From: an uncultured Saprospiraceae bacterium
GTDB lineage: Bacteria > Bacteroidota > Bacteroidia > Chitinophagales > Saprospiraceae
DNA: 64,000 bases
Direction: 5' to 3'
NCBI GenBank assembly: GCA_937928045.1
Contig: CALFWO010000057.1
Location: 1 to 64,000, forward strand
In this document: in pieces, positions 25,146 through 34,784 of the stretch
Position numbering within the stretch: the stretch's first letter is position 1
How the letters are laid out: each line of letters opens with the position of its first letter
Notes under the pieces: generated by a model
What the model was told of the DNA's origin: nothing
Seen by the model: only the letters and a program-made list of their open reading frames with translations
Database searches by the model: none
Program-made: the position numbers and the translations under genes

Positions 25146-27386
25146 TTATATATTTAGCCAGTAAGTGAACTTAGCGATTAAGGATCTATTTCTATTCTGA
25201 AATTGACTAAAATCTTCTGACAGGTAGTTATCCGTATATACTAAGAAAAAATCTGAAGCTGGTTTAAATCTCCATTGGAGTCGGGCATTTATATTGAGAT
25301 TCTCAGCTTGGTTATTAAACTGAACAAATGTAGTCAAGAACAACTTTTTGGAAAATGAAAAATCAAACCTTGGTCCAAGAAGCCAAAGCTGGGCTCTTTC
25401 AAATTCTCCTCCCAAGTTAATGTTATTATAATTCCAGTTTAAACTAAGCGTTGCAATAGGTTGAAAACGATAACCTAGATCGCCTGAAAAGCCAAATCTA
25501 GTACCTCCATAAAAGGAAGCCACCAAAGGTCTTACATTATAGAAAAAGTTTTTCCGATTATCCGAAGAATAGTTAACTCGAAACACCATGTTTCTTTGCT
25601 CAGTTCCTCCTTTAAGAAAAACGGAATCAGCCTGAATTCTTGTAGGATCAAAATCATCCAAGAGTTTTAGTGTTTCGAACTCTAAGGCTCCATTGAGTCT
25701 AGAGGAATTAGTAAAATTTAGGCGTCCACTTAACTCAAAATTTTTCTCAATCAATTCAAAATCTTCAACAAACTCATTGCCATCTTGGCCAAGTTTGGAA
25801 ACCAATCTAACATCGAATCCAATTTCTGAATTAGAAATCACATCATTTTGAGGATAAAATTTAAACTTTACTTCAGGTGAAGCCAACCAAATATCAGTTC
25901 TTTGAACGAATCCCACCTGCGCATCATATCCAGCACCAACTATAGACTGAAAATATTCTAGTTCAAAAGCTCTTTTATTGTAATTAACAAATCCAATATG
26001 AGAAAAAGAATTTTCACTTTTAGATGCAGTGATCGCCTGATGATATGTCGCCTTTCCGGACCAAAGGTTATTAGCAGTAGCCAACCGGTATTCGATTCCG
26101 GCTACTCGATTGAAAGCATCATAAGTCGGGCCAAATTTTTCAGGATTAATTGCCTGCTTATTGACTAATATAAATGCGATATTACTCCTGTCAAAAACTC
26201 TTTGCTCCGCAGCTAAAACAGAATAATTAAAACTCGGTAAATCATTTTCTACTTGTGCGGCGGTTTGCATATTAATCAAACCAATCCTCAATTTTTCATT
26301 CAACTTTCCGCTAAGTCTTGCTCCAAATAAAATCGCATTCTGAATATTTTCGTCGGTTGTTGTATCCTGAGCTATTCCGATTCTCCTAGAGAAAAATGGA
26401 TTATTGAATCCAGCACCAAAACGACCAAACAAATCTGCATTTTCTAAAAAAAATTGTCGCCTTTCAGGAAAGAAAACCTCAAAGCGCTGCAAGTTGGTTA
26501 CTTGTCGATCAACCTCGACTTGAGAAAAATCTGGGTTAAAAGTCAAATCCAAATTTAAGCCCGAAGTGATCGCAATTTTTGCGTCACCTCCAAATCCAAA
26601 ACTTGTAGCATTTTTGGTTTGTTCCAAATCCTCGTAATCTCTCGATATTGCAGCACTTGCATACGGAATGATAGAAATATTTTTGCCACTTGATGTTAAT
26701 GGTTTTTCCCATACCATATCAGTCATATTGGTCAAATCAGCAATGATGTTATTTGACGGAATCTTAGTAAGTGAAGTAACCTCATAGTCCTGAAAATCGA
26801 GGCGATAAGCATTAAAACGCCATTTTTTACTTCCCGAATTGAATCGAACAGATTTAAATGGTATTGCCATTTCACAAATCCAATGATCATCATACTGTTT
26901 GCTTTCTCCGTTCCATTTGTTGTCCCAAGATCCATCAAAATCCTGTCGTTGTCTTCCGCCATTAGATATCAAAGCTTCTCGTCGAACACCAAAGGCATTC
27001 ATTCCAAACATATAACCATTGGTCTTATCGGAAAAAGAATCAAACACAAAGGCAACATTGTCAGAGTCAAAAAAGCGGTAATCTCTCTTCAGACTTATAG
27101 CTCTAAAATCATTACCTGCACAATAGCTTTTTGCAGCGATATACAAGAAATTATCATCATAAGCCACATAGATCTCAGTATCAAATTTGGCTAGAACAGT
27201 ATCTGAAGGGAAATATTGAAAAAAATTGGTTTGAGGAGTAATTCCGGTCCAAATATCATCATCGAGAACACCATCAAGTTGAATAGTGCCACTTACTTTT
27301 TTGACCTCAAAAGCGCCATCATTAATCTGACAGAATGCGCCAAATGTCAAAAAAGAAAGAAAAATAACCGTGATGTAAGGTCTCAT
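25146..27386 (-). CDS. DUF5916 outer-membrane protein with CBM9-like domain
   Basis: A signal peptide (MRPYITVIFLSFLTFGAFC) precedes a family 9 carbohydrate-binding-like beta-sandwich (about residues 25-215: VSGTIQLDGVLDDDIW, YVAYDDNFLYIAAKS, SDNVAFVFDSF, WICEMAIPFKSVRF). The DUF5916 beta-barrel (225-746) begins near LTFNPDFSQVEVD and VFFPERRQFFLEN, the family hallmarks. Function is unknown; an outer-membrane location is expected. The ATG at 27386 was chosen over 27413 because a perfect -7 element ends 7 nt upstream and the signal peptide then starts correctly. The 3' end lies 7 nt from the convergent kinase gene. Confidence 0.87.
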   Translation of the reverse strand: MRPYITVIFLSFLTFGAFCQINDGAFEVKKVSGTIQLDGVLDDDIWTGITPQTNFFQYFPSDTVLAKFDTEIYVAYDDNFLYIAAKSYCAGNDFRAISLKRDYRFFDSDNVAFVFDSFSDKTNGYMFGMNAFGVRREALISNGGRQRQDFDGSWDNKWNGESKQYDDHWICEMAIPFKSVRFNSGSKKWRFNAYRLDFQDYEVTSLTKIPSNNIIADLTNMTDMVWEKPLTSSGKNISIIPYASAAISRDYEDLEQTKNATSFGFGGDAKIAITSGLNLDLTFNPDFSQVEVDRQVTNLQRFEVFFPERRQFFLENADLFGRFGAGFNNPFFSRRIGIAQDTTTDENIQNAILFGARLSGKLNEKLRIGLINMQTAAQVENDLPSFNYSVLAAEQRVFDRSNIAFILVNKQAINPEKFGPTYDAFNRVAGIEYRLATANNLWSGKATYHQAITASKSENSFSHIGFVNYNKRAFELEYFQSIVGAGYDAQVGFVQRTDIWLASPEVKFKFYPQNDVISNSEIGFDVRLVSKLGQDGNEFVEDFELIEKNFELSGRLNFTNSSRLNGALEFETLKLLDDFDPTRIQADSVFLKGGTEQRNMVFRVNYSSDNRKNFFYNVRPLVASFYGGTRFGFSGDLGYRFQPIATLSLNWNYNNINLGGEFERAQLWLLGPRFDFSFSKKLFLTTFVQFNNQAENLNINARLQWRFKPASDFFLVYTDNYLSEDFSQFQNRNRSLIAKFTYWLNI

Positions 27387-27393
27387 AGGTAAA

Positions 27394-27401
27394 CAAAGAT
27401 A
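27394..27401 (-). promoter_or_regulatory. -7 element for the DUF5916 gene
   Basis: Perfect TATCTTTG on the minus strand, 7 nt before the ATG at 27386. The segment TATCTTTGTTTACCTATG is almost the same as the WG-gene start region (TATCTTTGTTTTACTATG). No clear -33 partner. The remaining gap to 27646 shows nothing I recognise. Confidence 0.5.
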
Positions 27402-27646
27402 AAACAATATCAAATGTTAGCCATCTTCAAACAGATTTGTACGAAAGCAAAGTGAATTTGTTTGTCTCTCTAAGTTCATTGCTGAGTCTAACTTAAAGAA
27501 CCGTTTATAATATTCTTCCAGCTTAATTTTCACCCACTTCTTTAGTATCGAAGCCAGATTAACAAATTCGTTAACTTCCGGTCAATTGCAAGAATCAACT
27601 CTCTAAAATTTGACATAAATTACTATCTTCCATAAAAAAGCTACCA

Positions 27647-30600
27647 ATGAAAAATCTAAAACTTCTCGCCTTTACGCTTTTGCTTTCCATAAATCTTGTC
27701 GCACAGCACCAAAATAAAACTATTTCAAAAGCTTACCAACAGCTATCAAACCAAGTTATTACTCCTCAAGCTCCTGTAAAATCAAATGATTTTTTCACAA
27801 CTCATAAAACCCAAATGGGGTTAAGTACGCTTGATGAAATGAGTATAAAAAGAGTATTAAAAGATAGTAACGGGAATTCACATTTGCGCTTTGAACAGCA
27901 TTTCGATGGTATTCCTGTTCATGGATCAAGTTTTACCCTTCATGAGAAAAATGATTTTGTTACGAAAGCAACGGGCTATTATCTTCCAAATATTAATATT
28001 TCTACAGTACCTAAATTAAATGAATTCCAAGCTTTAGAAATTGCGATGAATAAAATGGACGCACAAGTCTACAGCTGGGAAATTAACGGACATGGACATG
28101 GACATGGACATGTTAATCAAATGGGAAAAAAACCAACGCCAGAACTGGTAATCGTAGGCAAAAATTTTCCTAAACCTTCTGAATACTATGCGCTGGCCTA
28201 TAAAGTAGATTTGCAAAGTTCAGCACCTTTGGACGGCAAACAGTTTTTTATTGATGCACATTCCGGACAACACCTTTTTGATTTCCCCTTAATACATCAT
28301 ACGACTGTACCAGCTCAAGGAATTACAAAATACTACGGAACACAAACCATCTATGTTGACTCTATTGGTCCTTCGGAATATTTGCTTCGTGATCTTGAAA
28401 CAGGTCAAGGCATCGTAACAGTCGATCAGAATCAAGAAGTATGGACCAACGATACTGGACTTTGGGATTTGGTAAATGACAATCAAGATGAAGTAGCGAT
28501 TGATGCTCATTACGCTGCAACTGCCTTTTATGATTACTTACTAGGAGAACACAATTGGGACGGCCTTGGCAATAATGGAGAAGAACTTAGGACGTTAGTT
28601 CATGGCGGCGCTTTTGTTAATGCCTTTTGGAATGGTTCCTATGCAACATTCGGTGATGGAGACTGTAATCGAGGTCCATTAACCACTTTGGAAGTGGTCG
28701 CACATGAATTTACACATGGGCTTACTGACTATACTTCCGACTTGGTTTACGCTGGAGAGTCAGGCGCTATTAACGAAAGCATGAGTGATGTTTTTGGAAA
28801 AGCATTGGAATATAAAATCACACCGAATGAGTTTAAATGGAGCATTGGTGAATCATTTTTAATAACGCCGTACGCCAACCCATTCCGATCAATGTCAGAT
28901 CCCAATGAACGAAATCACCCGAAAATGTATAAAGGAGAGTTTTGGTTCGATGGCGGAGGAGTTCACACCAATAGTAGTGTTGGCAACCATTGGTTTTATC
29001 TTTTAGTAGAGGGAAAAACGGGCGTGAATGAATTTGGCCAAGCATACGATATCGCAGGAATCGGAATGGATGATGCAATGAAAATTGTTTTTCATACACA
29101 ATCCAACTACCTCAGTGCAAATTCAAACTACACAGATTATTACAACTATTCGCGAATGGCGGCTGATGATATTTTCGGAGCAGGATCAGCTCAAAAAGCC
29201 TCAGTAACGGAAGCTTGGAAAGCAGTCGGCCTCCCGTACAGTTCACCTTCCAACGCTATGGATTTATCGGTATCGCTTGGCAACACATTTACCTTTGTAT
29301 GTGGTCAAGATGTTTACCACAATATTGAGGTCATGGTTTCGAACATTGGTTCTCAGGATTATACTGCCGGGATGGGCGCTGTAATTTCAATCAACGATGA
29401 TGTAGACCAATCAATCAATCAGAATCTTAGCGTAGGGGAATCAACTATTATCAGCTTTAGCGATTATTTGTTATTGGATTATGAAGGAACTGAAAATATT
29501 CGAGCAGAATTAGAATTTAGTTTGGATACATTTATTCAAAACAACGATGACTTTCAAATCGTAGAAAACAGTTTTCATCCTGATGGAGATTTGGGCATTT
29601 TAAATTGGACTGTGATTAACGAAAAATGTAAAGGAGATCAGCAAGAAATTAATGTTTTAGTTTCGAACAGAAGTTGTACCACATTTGAACCAGGAACAAC
29701 TTTTACAATAAAATTAACTTCCAACATTTCTTCCTTTTCTTGGGAAGAAGAAATCACCTTGGAGAATGCTATCGCTCCAGATCGCGCAAGAGGTTTTACT
29801 AGAACAATTGACATTCCCTTCGACGAAAACATAGACGCCCAACTAGAACTCCTAGTTAACGACGATCCTAACTTAGATAACAACACATCGAATGTTCTTT
29901 CCTCCGCACCTTTTGTAATCAAAGATGATTTTTACACCGCCATGGATGATTCCAATTTCGAGCTTTTAGATCAAAACGGATTTTATTCAGAAGTGGTCGA
30001 ATGGAACAATGATGCATATTTTTTTACGACAGGGTACACCACTAGTCCGAGTCAAATTTTATGTCCAACCGAAGTAGGTAATATAGAATCAAATTTCGCT
30101 TCAGCTGGCTTAAGTTTTTGTTTAGATTTTAGTGAAAAAGAAGTTCCATCCATTAGCTTTGATCTTATTCAGTTCAGAGACATGGAAAATATTGACTATC
30201 CTGAATTATTTCCTTACAGCAGTATTGCTCGTGTAAAATGGACAAATGAAAATGGCGTAGGTGAAAAGTATTATTTTGACCAAATAGAAGGTCAAGAATA
30301 TGCTCATCAATTAGATCTACCCTCAAAATTCAATGGTAAAGTGGAGATTGAATTCACCAACTACACTGGAAACTTTGGAAGTATGGATGTCGATGAATAC
30401 GATTCAAATCTCTTTGATAATTTGAATATTGAAGAAATAATTGTGTCCATTGTTGACCCTCAAGATGAACAACTTGTCTCGATACAACCTAACCCTTCAA
30501 GTGGTCAATTTTTCATTAATCAAAAACAATTGCCAAAAGAGATCAATTTATTGAATAGTTTCGGGCAAATATTGGACAAAATTATTCCTGACAACCGAAA

Positions 30601-30706
30601 AACGATAATTGATCTGAGTGCATACCCTAATGGAGTTTATCTTCTAAACTTCAAATTCGAAAACAACGTTCGACAAACAAAGAAACTGATAAAAACTGCG
30701 AATTAA
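27647..30706 (+). CDS. secreted M4 (thermolysin-like) metallopeptidase with T9SS sorting domain
   Basis: Zinc endopeptidase exported by the type IX system. In order: signal peptide (residues 1-20); FTP/PepSY-type propeptide (about 40-210) containing a His-Gly run HGHGHGHV near 147; catalytic domain with VVAHEFTHGLTDY (zinc His pair and catalytic Glu, near 351) and the third ligand in GAINESMSD (near 373), plus the C-terminal active-site His region GGGVHTNSSVGNHWFYLL; CARDB-like beta domains (about 545-740); a further beta domain; and a C-terminal sorting domain (about 945-1019: IQPNPSSGQF...YPNGVYLLNF...KKLIK). It likely degrades extracellular protein. It is transcribed alone. A weak TATCTTCC lies upstream. 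Confidence 0.93.
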   Translation: MKNLKLLAFTLLLSINLVAQHQNKTISKAYQQLSNQVITPQAPVKSNDFFTTHKTQMGLSTLDEMSIKRVLKDSNGNSHLRFEQHFDGIPVHGSSFTLHEKNDFVTKATGYYLPNINISTVPKLNEFQALEIAMNKMDAQVYSWEINGHGHGHGHVNQMGKKPTPELVIVGKNFPKPSEYYALAYKVDLQSSAPLDGKQFFIDAHSGQHLFDFPLIHHTTVPAQGITKYYGTQTIYVDSIGPSEYLLRDLETGQGIVTVDQNQEVWTNDTGLWDLVNDNQDEVAIDAHYAATAFYDYLLGEHNWDGLGNNGEELRTLVHGGAFVNAFWNGSYATFGDGDCNRGPLTTLEVVAHEFTHGLTDYTSDLVYAGESGAINESMSDVFGKALEYKITPNEFKWSIGESFLITPYANPFRSMSDPNERNHPKMYKGEFWFDGGGVHTNSSVGNHWFYLLVEGKTGVNEFGQAYDIAGIGMDDAMKIVFHTQSNYLSANSNYTDYYNYSRMAADDIFGAGSAQKASVTEAWKAVGLPYSSPSNAMDLSVSLGNTFTFVCGQDVYHNIEVMVSNIGSQDYTAGMGAVISINDDVDQSINQNLSVGESTIISFSDYLLLDYEGTENIRAELEFSLDTFIQNNDDFQIVENSFHPDGDLGILNWTVINEKCKGDQQEINVLVSNRSCTTFEPGTTFTIKLTSNISSFSWEEEITLENAIAPDRARGFTRTIDIPFDENIDAQLELLVNDDPNLDNNTSNVLSSAPFVIKDDFYTAMDDSNFELLDQNGFYSEVVEWNNDAYFFTTGYTTSPSQILCPTEVGNIESNFASAGLSFCLDFSEKEVPSISFDLIQFRDMENIDYPELFPYSSIARVKWTNENGVGEKYYFDQIEGQEYAHQLDLPSKFNGKVEIEFTNYTGNFGSMDVDEYDSNLFDNLNIEEIIVSIVDPQDEQLVSIQPNPSSGQFFINQKQLPKEINLLNSFGQILDKIIPDNRKTIIDLSAYPNGVYLLNFKFENNVRQTKKLIKTAN

Positions 30707-30757
30707 ATTCGTATGAAATTTAAAATTTAATTCTGAATTTTCCATTTTACTTCAATC

Positions 30758-31123
30758 ATGAAAAGCATCAATCTTTCAGAAAAATTTAGCCAATTCACAG
30801 AGCAATGGAGCCCTCATATTATTGCCGATTTGAACGATCAATACATCAAACTGGCAAAAGTTCAAGGCGAATTTGTTTGGCATGACCATGCAAATGAAGA
30901 TGAATTATTCGTAATTATTAAGGGAACCTTGATCATGGAGTTTCGAAATCGCATTGAGGAAATTGGTCCTGGAGAGATCTTGGTTGTACCCAAAGGCGTT
31001 GAGCACCTACCACGTACAAAAAACAACGAAGAAGTCCAGTTGATGTTAATCGAACCAAAGTCAACTAAGCACACCGGCAAAGTAAATCATGAATTGACAA
31101 AGGTGGAATTAAAGCGAATTTGA
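30758..31123 (+). CDS. cupin domain protein
   Basis: A small single-domain cupin (121 residues). Motif 1 is WHDHANEDELFVIIKGTLIMEF, with the two His and Glu metal ligands. Motif 2 is GEILVVPKGVEHLPRT, with the last His ligand. No signal peptide. Related proteins are small metal-binding enzymes or sugar/metabolite sensors; the substrate is unknown. It lies 51 nt after the M4 protease and ahead of the MFS/trehalase pair, without evidence of a shared operon. Confidence 0.85.
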   Translation: MKSINLSEKFSQFTEQWSPHIIADLNDQYIKLAKVQGEFVWHDHANEDELFVIIKGTLIMEFRNRIEEIGPGEILVVPKGVEHLPRTKNNEEVQLMLIEPKSTKHTGKVNHELTKVELKRI

Positions 31124-31161
31124 TCTAAAGAAGCTAAATTCATTCTTATCGTTTTTCTACT

Positions 31162-31169
31162 TACTTTTG
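31162..31169 (+). promoter_or_regulatory. -7 element for the MFS-trehalase operon
   Basis: Perfect TACTTTTG ending 18 nt before the ATG at 31188. It overlaps the in-frame TTG at 31167, so that TTG is unlikely to be the start. Confidence 0.45.
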
Positions 31170-31187
31170 GATCAAACCAAAAATACA

Positions 31188-32426
31188 ATGGATAAGAACC
31201 TAAGAATCAAATTTTCGATTTTTGCAACCTACTTTCTATTTGCAATTCTATTAAACAGTACAGGAGTCGTTATTCTCTTGGTTCAATCCTTTTTTGATGT
31301 AAGTGAAACTGCTGCATCTGTATTGGATCCTTACAAAGATTTGAGTATTGCCTTTTCTTCGTTTATTGCAGGAATATTTTTGACTAGGATTGGCTATAAG
31401 AAGTCCATACTCTTTTCCTTAGGATTAGCCACAATAGCCTGCTTCATTGTTCCCAGCATCAGTACATTTTGGTCCATCAAATTAATATGCGCAATTGGAG
31501 GTCTTACTTTTGGAATAACAAAGGTTGCAGTATTTGGCAGCATCGGTTTAGTTACCAACAATTCAAAAGAGCACCTGAGTTTAATGAATTACATCGAAGG
31601 ATTTTTTATGGTCGGTATCCTTTGCGGATATTTTCTATACAGCTACATGTCGGTAGATGTTATGTCTGGACAATGGTTAAAAACTTACTATGCGATTGGA
31701 ACCATTTCTTTGCTTGCATTTTTAAGTCTTTTGTTTTCAGAATTAGACGAAAGCCAAATCCAAGTAGACTCAGAATCAGATTCAAACGATTTTAAACTCA
31801 TGCTCAAGTTGGTGATATATCCAACTATTCTCGTTTTTGTTCTTTGTGCATTTTTGAATGTATTGATTGAACAGAGCACAATGAATTGGTTACCGACTTT
31901 TAATAAAAAAATTCTTGGGTTATCTGAACCTTTGGCCATTGTACTAGGATCTATTCTTTCTGGCTCAATGGCCGTAGGGAGACTTTTAGCAGGATATGTT
32001 TTAAAGCGAATTGAATGGTCTAAAGTTTTAGTCGGATGCATTATTGGCGCAATGGCAATTCTTATTATCAGCATGCAGCTTTCTAAGAATTCAGCTTCCC
32101 TTTCAGAAATTACAAACTTTAGCGATATCCCTTTCGTTGCATTCTTTTTCCCGATGATTGGAATCTTTTTATCACCAGTATATCCCGCGATAAATTCAAT
32201 CATCTTAAATTCTTTACCAAAGAATAAGCATGCTGCAATGGCTAGTTTGATCGTTATATTTTCTGCAATCGGAGGTTCCTTAGGCTCAATTATCACTGGA
32301 TCACTTTTTGAACACTTTGGAGGAATTAATGCATTTTATTGTAGCATTGTACCTATGGTGCTACTCATTATTACCTTAATGAGTTTCAAGAGATTAATTG
32401 CTAAAAATCAAACCATATCAGAGTGA
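31188..32426 (+). CDS. MFS transporter, probably for trehalose or a related sugar
   Basis: A 412-residue major facilitator with about 12 hydrophobic helices in two halves and a charged central loop (near residues 200-212, ESQIQVDSESDSND). The RIGYKKS loop after helix 2 corresponds to the MFS A-motif region. Its TGA overlaps the GTG start of the trehalase gene (GTGA), so the two are translationally coupled. This context makes trehalose or a related disaccharide the best guess for its substrate. The sequence alone only supports a general sugar/proton-type MFS. The start at 31188 fits the promoter element upstream. Confidence 0.78.
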   Translation: MDKNLRIKFSIFATYFLFAILLNSTGVVILLVQSFFDVSETAASVLDPYKDLSIAFSSFIAGIFLTRIGYKKSILFSLGLATIACFIVPSISTFWSIKLICAIGGLTFGITKVAVFGSIGLVTNNSKEHLSLMNYIEGFFMVGILCGYFLYSYMSVDVMSGQWLKTYYAIGTISLLAFLSLLFSELDESQIQVDSESDSNDFKLMLKLVIYPTILVFVLCAFLNVLIEQSTMNWLPTFNKKILGLSEPLAIVLGSILSGSMAVGRLLAGYVLKRIEWSKVLVGCIIGAMAILIISMQLSKNSASLSEITNFSDIPFVAFFFPMIGIFLSPVYPAINSIILNSLPKNKHAAMASLIVIFSAIGGSLGSIITGSLFEHFGGINAFYCSIVPMVLLIITLMSFKRLIAKNQTISE

Positions 32427-33886
32427 GTTGGATAAACGAACTATACGAAATTTTTCAGGCCGTACAAGAATCAGAAATTTTTGAAGACCAAAAGTTCTTC
32501 GCAGACTGCACTCCAATTTCTGATTTTAAGGATATTAGAAAAGACTTCTCGGAGTCATCAAAAACAAAAAAAGATTTAAAAATACTTTTTGCCAAACATT
32601 TTCAATCTCCAGAAGCCATCGTCGTCAATGATGATTTAGAAAAAGTAAACATCCTTCAGCACATAGATAACCTCTGGTCAATACTTGCGGTTAAAAACAC
32701 AAAGGACAAAGGGAGTCTTATCGGAGTACCATCGACTTACGTTAAACCGGGTGGAAGATTTAGAGAGTACTACTATTGGGATAGTTTTTTCACCATGTTA
32801 GGGTTAAAGGTGGCCGGTAAAGAAAAATTGGTTGAATCCATGGTCAATAATTTTTCTTTCCTAATTAAAAAGTTTGGCTTCATCCCAAATGGAACCAGAA
32901 CCTATTTCCTCTCTCGTTCACAGCCTCCGTTCTACGCCCTCATGGTTGACTTATTGGCACAAATGAAAGGTGACAAAATATTAATCGCTAACTGTGAACA
33001 TTTAGAATTAGAATATCAATTCTGGATGAAAGGTAAAAATCTAATCTCAGATGAACCAATTGAACGCGTGATTCAATTCAAAGATGGTGAGATTGGTAAT
33101 AGATATTTCGATAATGAAAATAAACCGCGACCGGAATCCTACCTCGAAGACACTTCACTTCCAGGAGCAAAAACAGACGATCAATTATTCATAAATATTA
33201 GAGCGGCCTGTGAATCTGGCTGGGATTTTTCTTCCAGATGGCTGCGCGACTCACATGATTTAAACTCTATTTATACCGCGAGAATTTTACCTATTGATTT
33301 AAACTGTTTGTTATACTACTTAGAGTCTCTATTAGCTAAATGTTATCAGCTCAAAGGAAACCAAGATCTGGTTGAAAAATATAAACAACTTGCGGAAAAT
33401 AGAAAATTTTTAATTAACAAATATTGCTGGAGCGAAGCATTACAAATGTATATGGACTATGATTTTGATAAAAAGGAATCGACTCCTTCAATATCCATGG
33501 CTGCGATGTTCCCTTTGTTTTTCAATATCGCATCAAAAGACAATGCCCAAAAAGTATTGACTAACATCGAAAAGTATTTACTCAAGGATGGAGGGCTGAT
33601 TACCACCACGATTAATTCGGGACAACAATGGGACGCGCCTAATGCATGGGCTCCTTTGCAATACATTGGGTATATAGCGGCCAAAAATTACGGACAGCAT
33701 GATTTCGCGCAGAAGATTAAGAACAATTGGATGAAAAATGTAGAACGGGTATTTGACAACACTGGTAAGTTGATGGAAAAGTACAATGCCATTGATACCA
33801 CCACGAAAGCAGGAGGAGGAGAATACCCTAATCAAGATGGCTTCGGCTGGACAAATGGCGTGTATTTGTTTTTCGCAAATGAGTAG
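32423..33886 (+). CDS. trehalase (glycoside hydrolase family 37)
   Basis: Hydrolyses alpha,alpha-trehalose to two glucose. Both GH37 signature patterns are present: PGGRFREYYYWDSFF near residue 109 and QWDAPNAWAPLQ near 402. ESGWDFSSRWLRD in the middle contains the catalytic Asp region. Length (487) is close to the cytoplasmic TreF type. No signal peptide is visible, so uptake by the coupled MFS gene followed by cytoplasmic hydrolysis is the simplest model. GTG start overlapping the upstream stop. A hairpin terminator follows. Confidence 0.92.
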   Translation: MSWINELYEIFQAVQESEIFEDQKFFADCTPISDFKDIRKDFSESSKTKKDLKILFAKHFQSPEAIVVNDDLEKVNILQHIDNLWSILAVKNTKDKGSLIGVPSTYVKPGGRFREYYYWDSFFTMLGLKVAGKEKLVESMVNNFSFLIKKFGFIPNGTRTYFLSRSQPPFYALMVDLLAQMKGDKILIANCEHLELEYQFWMKGKNLISDEPIERVIQFKDGEIGNRYFDNENKPRPESYLEDTSLPGAKTDDQLFINIRAACESGWDFSSRWLRDSHDLNSIYTARILPIDLNCLLYYLESLLAKCYQLKGNQDLVEKYKQLAENRKFLINKYCWSEALQMYMDYDFDKKESTPSISMAAMFPLFFNIASKDNAQKVLTNIEKYLLKDGGLITTTINSGQQWDAPNAWAPLQYIGYIAAKNYGQHDFAQKIKNNWMKNVERVFDNTGKLMEKYNAIDTTTKAGGGEYPNQDGFGWTNGVYLFFANE

Positions 33887-33903
33887 TCACAATTGTAAAA
33901 TAA

Positions 33904-33936
33904 AAAAACAGCGTCTTATAAACAAGACACTGTTTT
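33904..33936 (+). terminator. terminator of the MFS-trehalase operon
   Basis: Stem AAACAG-C-GTCTT / AAGAC-A-CTGTTT with one internal mismatch and a 6-nt loop, followed by TTTTC. It sits about 17 nt after the trehalase stop. Confidence 0.6.
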
Positions 33937-34289
33937 CAAAGTTGGTTTTTAGGGCAAATTTCCAACGGATTTCGGGGTTAATAAGACAGGTTGGAAATAC
34001 TGCACTAAGGAAAAGAACGGGTTTAAAAAATCATGGGTCTAAGGTTTGTGCTTTGGTTTTCATCGCTTTGCGTACTACAATTATAGTTCAACATTCTGCA
34101 CCGGTCACCATTTTTCAAATGATTTATAAATTATTTAACCGGATCCTTAATAACCTCTTAACACCGAGAGCAAGAGCCGGTATCTCAAGTAAATACCTTT
34201 AGAAAATTTTAACTTTTAGCTCACGCCAATCTGCTTGTATCTGGCGTCTTGTTATTGAACGGTACTTAGTTCAAATAATATTGAGAATT
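33937..34289. other. intergenic region, no gene recognised
   Basis: About 350 bp. An open frame across 33786-34202 begins inside trehalase and runs through the terminator hairpin, so I treat it as spurious. The only structure noted is a short inverted repeat ACGCCA (34223-34228) / TGGCGT (34242-34247), which may be a small hairpin or operator. Confidence 0.5.
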
Positions 34290-34730
34290 ATGAAAAACAT
34301 ATTTTACACTTCATTTCCAGCAGTCGCTCCTTTTGCCTTTTTAATCATGCTGTCCATAAGTCAAATGAGTTTAAGCGAAAAGAATATCCTGGGCCACTGG
34401 TCCTACGATGGTGTTGATAAAAATGAAATCATTCAATACAAATCAAAAACAAGCTTTACAAAATCAAAACGTGGCATTGCTTTTCTAAACGATGGAAAAC
34501 TAATCGTTCGACAGAATGCCGGATGGTGTGGCACACCTCCAGTTAGCTACAGAAATTTTGATGGGGAATGGAAATGGATTGATGAAAACCATGTTGCATT
34601 GAAATATGCTTTCTGGGGAGGGACCATACTTGAAGAATGGGAAATTGTCTCAGTCGATAACGGTAATTTAAGCATCAAAAGGAATAAACACGAAACACTC
34701 AAGGAACCATTTAAATCCGTGAAAGAATAA
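34290..34730 (+). CDS. hypothetical secreted protein, lipocalin-like
   Basis: A 146-residue protein with a hydrophobic N-terminal signal or anchor (PAVAPFAFLIMLSISQMSL). The mature part starts ILGHWSYDG and alternates short beta strands (GIAFLNDGKLIVR, FDGEWKWIDENHVALKY, EEWEIVSV), as in the lipocalin-like Bacteroidota domains. The function and ligand are unknown. A TTG at 34281 is in frame; I chose the ATG at 34290. It is monocistronic with a strong terminator. Confidence 0.6.
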   Translation: MKNIFYTSFPAVAPFAFLIMLSISQMSLSEKNILGHWSYDGVDKNEIIQYKSKTSFTKSKRGIAFLNDGKLIVRQNAGWCGTPPVSYRNFDGEWKWIDENHVALKYAFWGGTILEEWEIVSVDNGNLSIKRNKHETLKEPFKSVKE

Positions 34731-34752
34731 AACCGAGTTACAAATAGTTTAT

Positions 34753-34784
34753 AAGGATCTGCTTTTCAAGTAGGTCCTTTTTTT
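34753..34784 (+). terminator. rho-independent terminator
   Basis: A 12-bp stem (34753-34764 with 34768-34779) including two G-U pairs, a 3-nt loop and a T run. It ends the 34290 gene and touches the 3' end of the convergent epimerase gene. Confidence 0.8.

Noticed and set aside
31688-32296. 202-codon minus-strand frame opposite the MFS gene
   Set aside because: Antisense shadow of a clear membrane transporter.
33786-34202. 138-codon plus-strand frame
   Set aside because: It begins inside trehalase in another frame and reads through a terminator hairpin; no recognisable motif.
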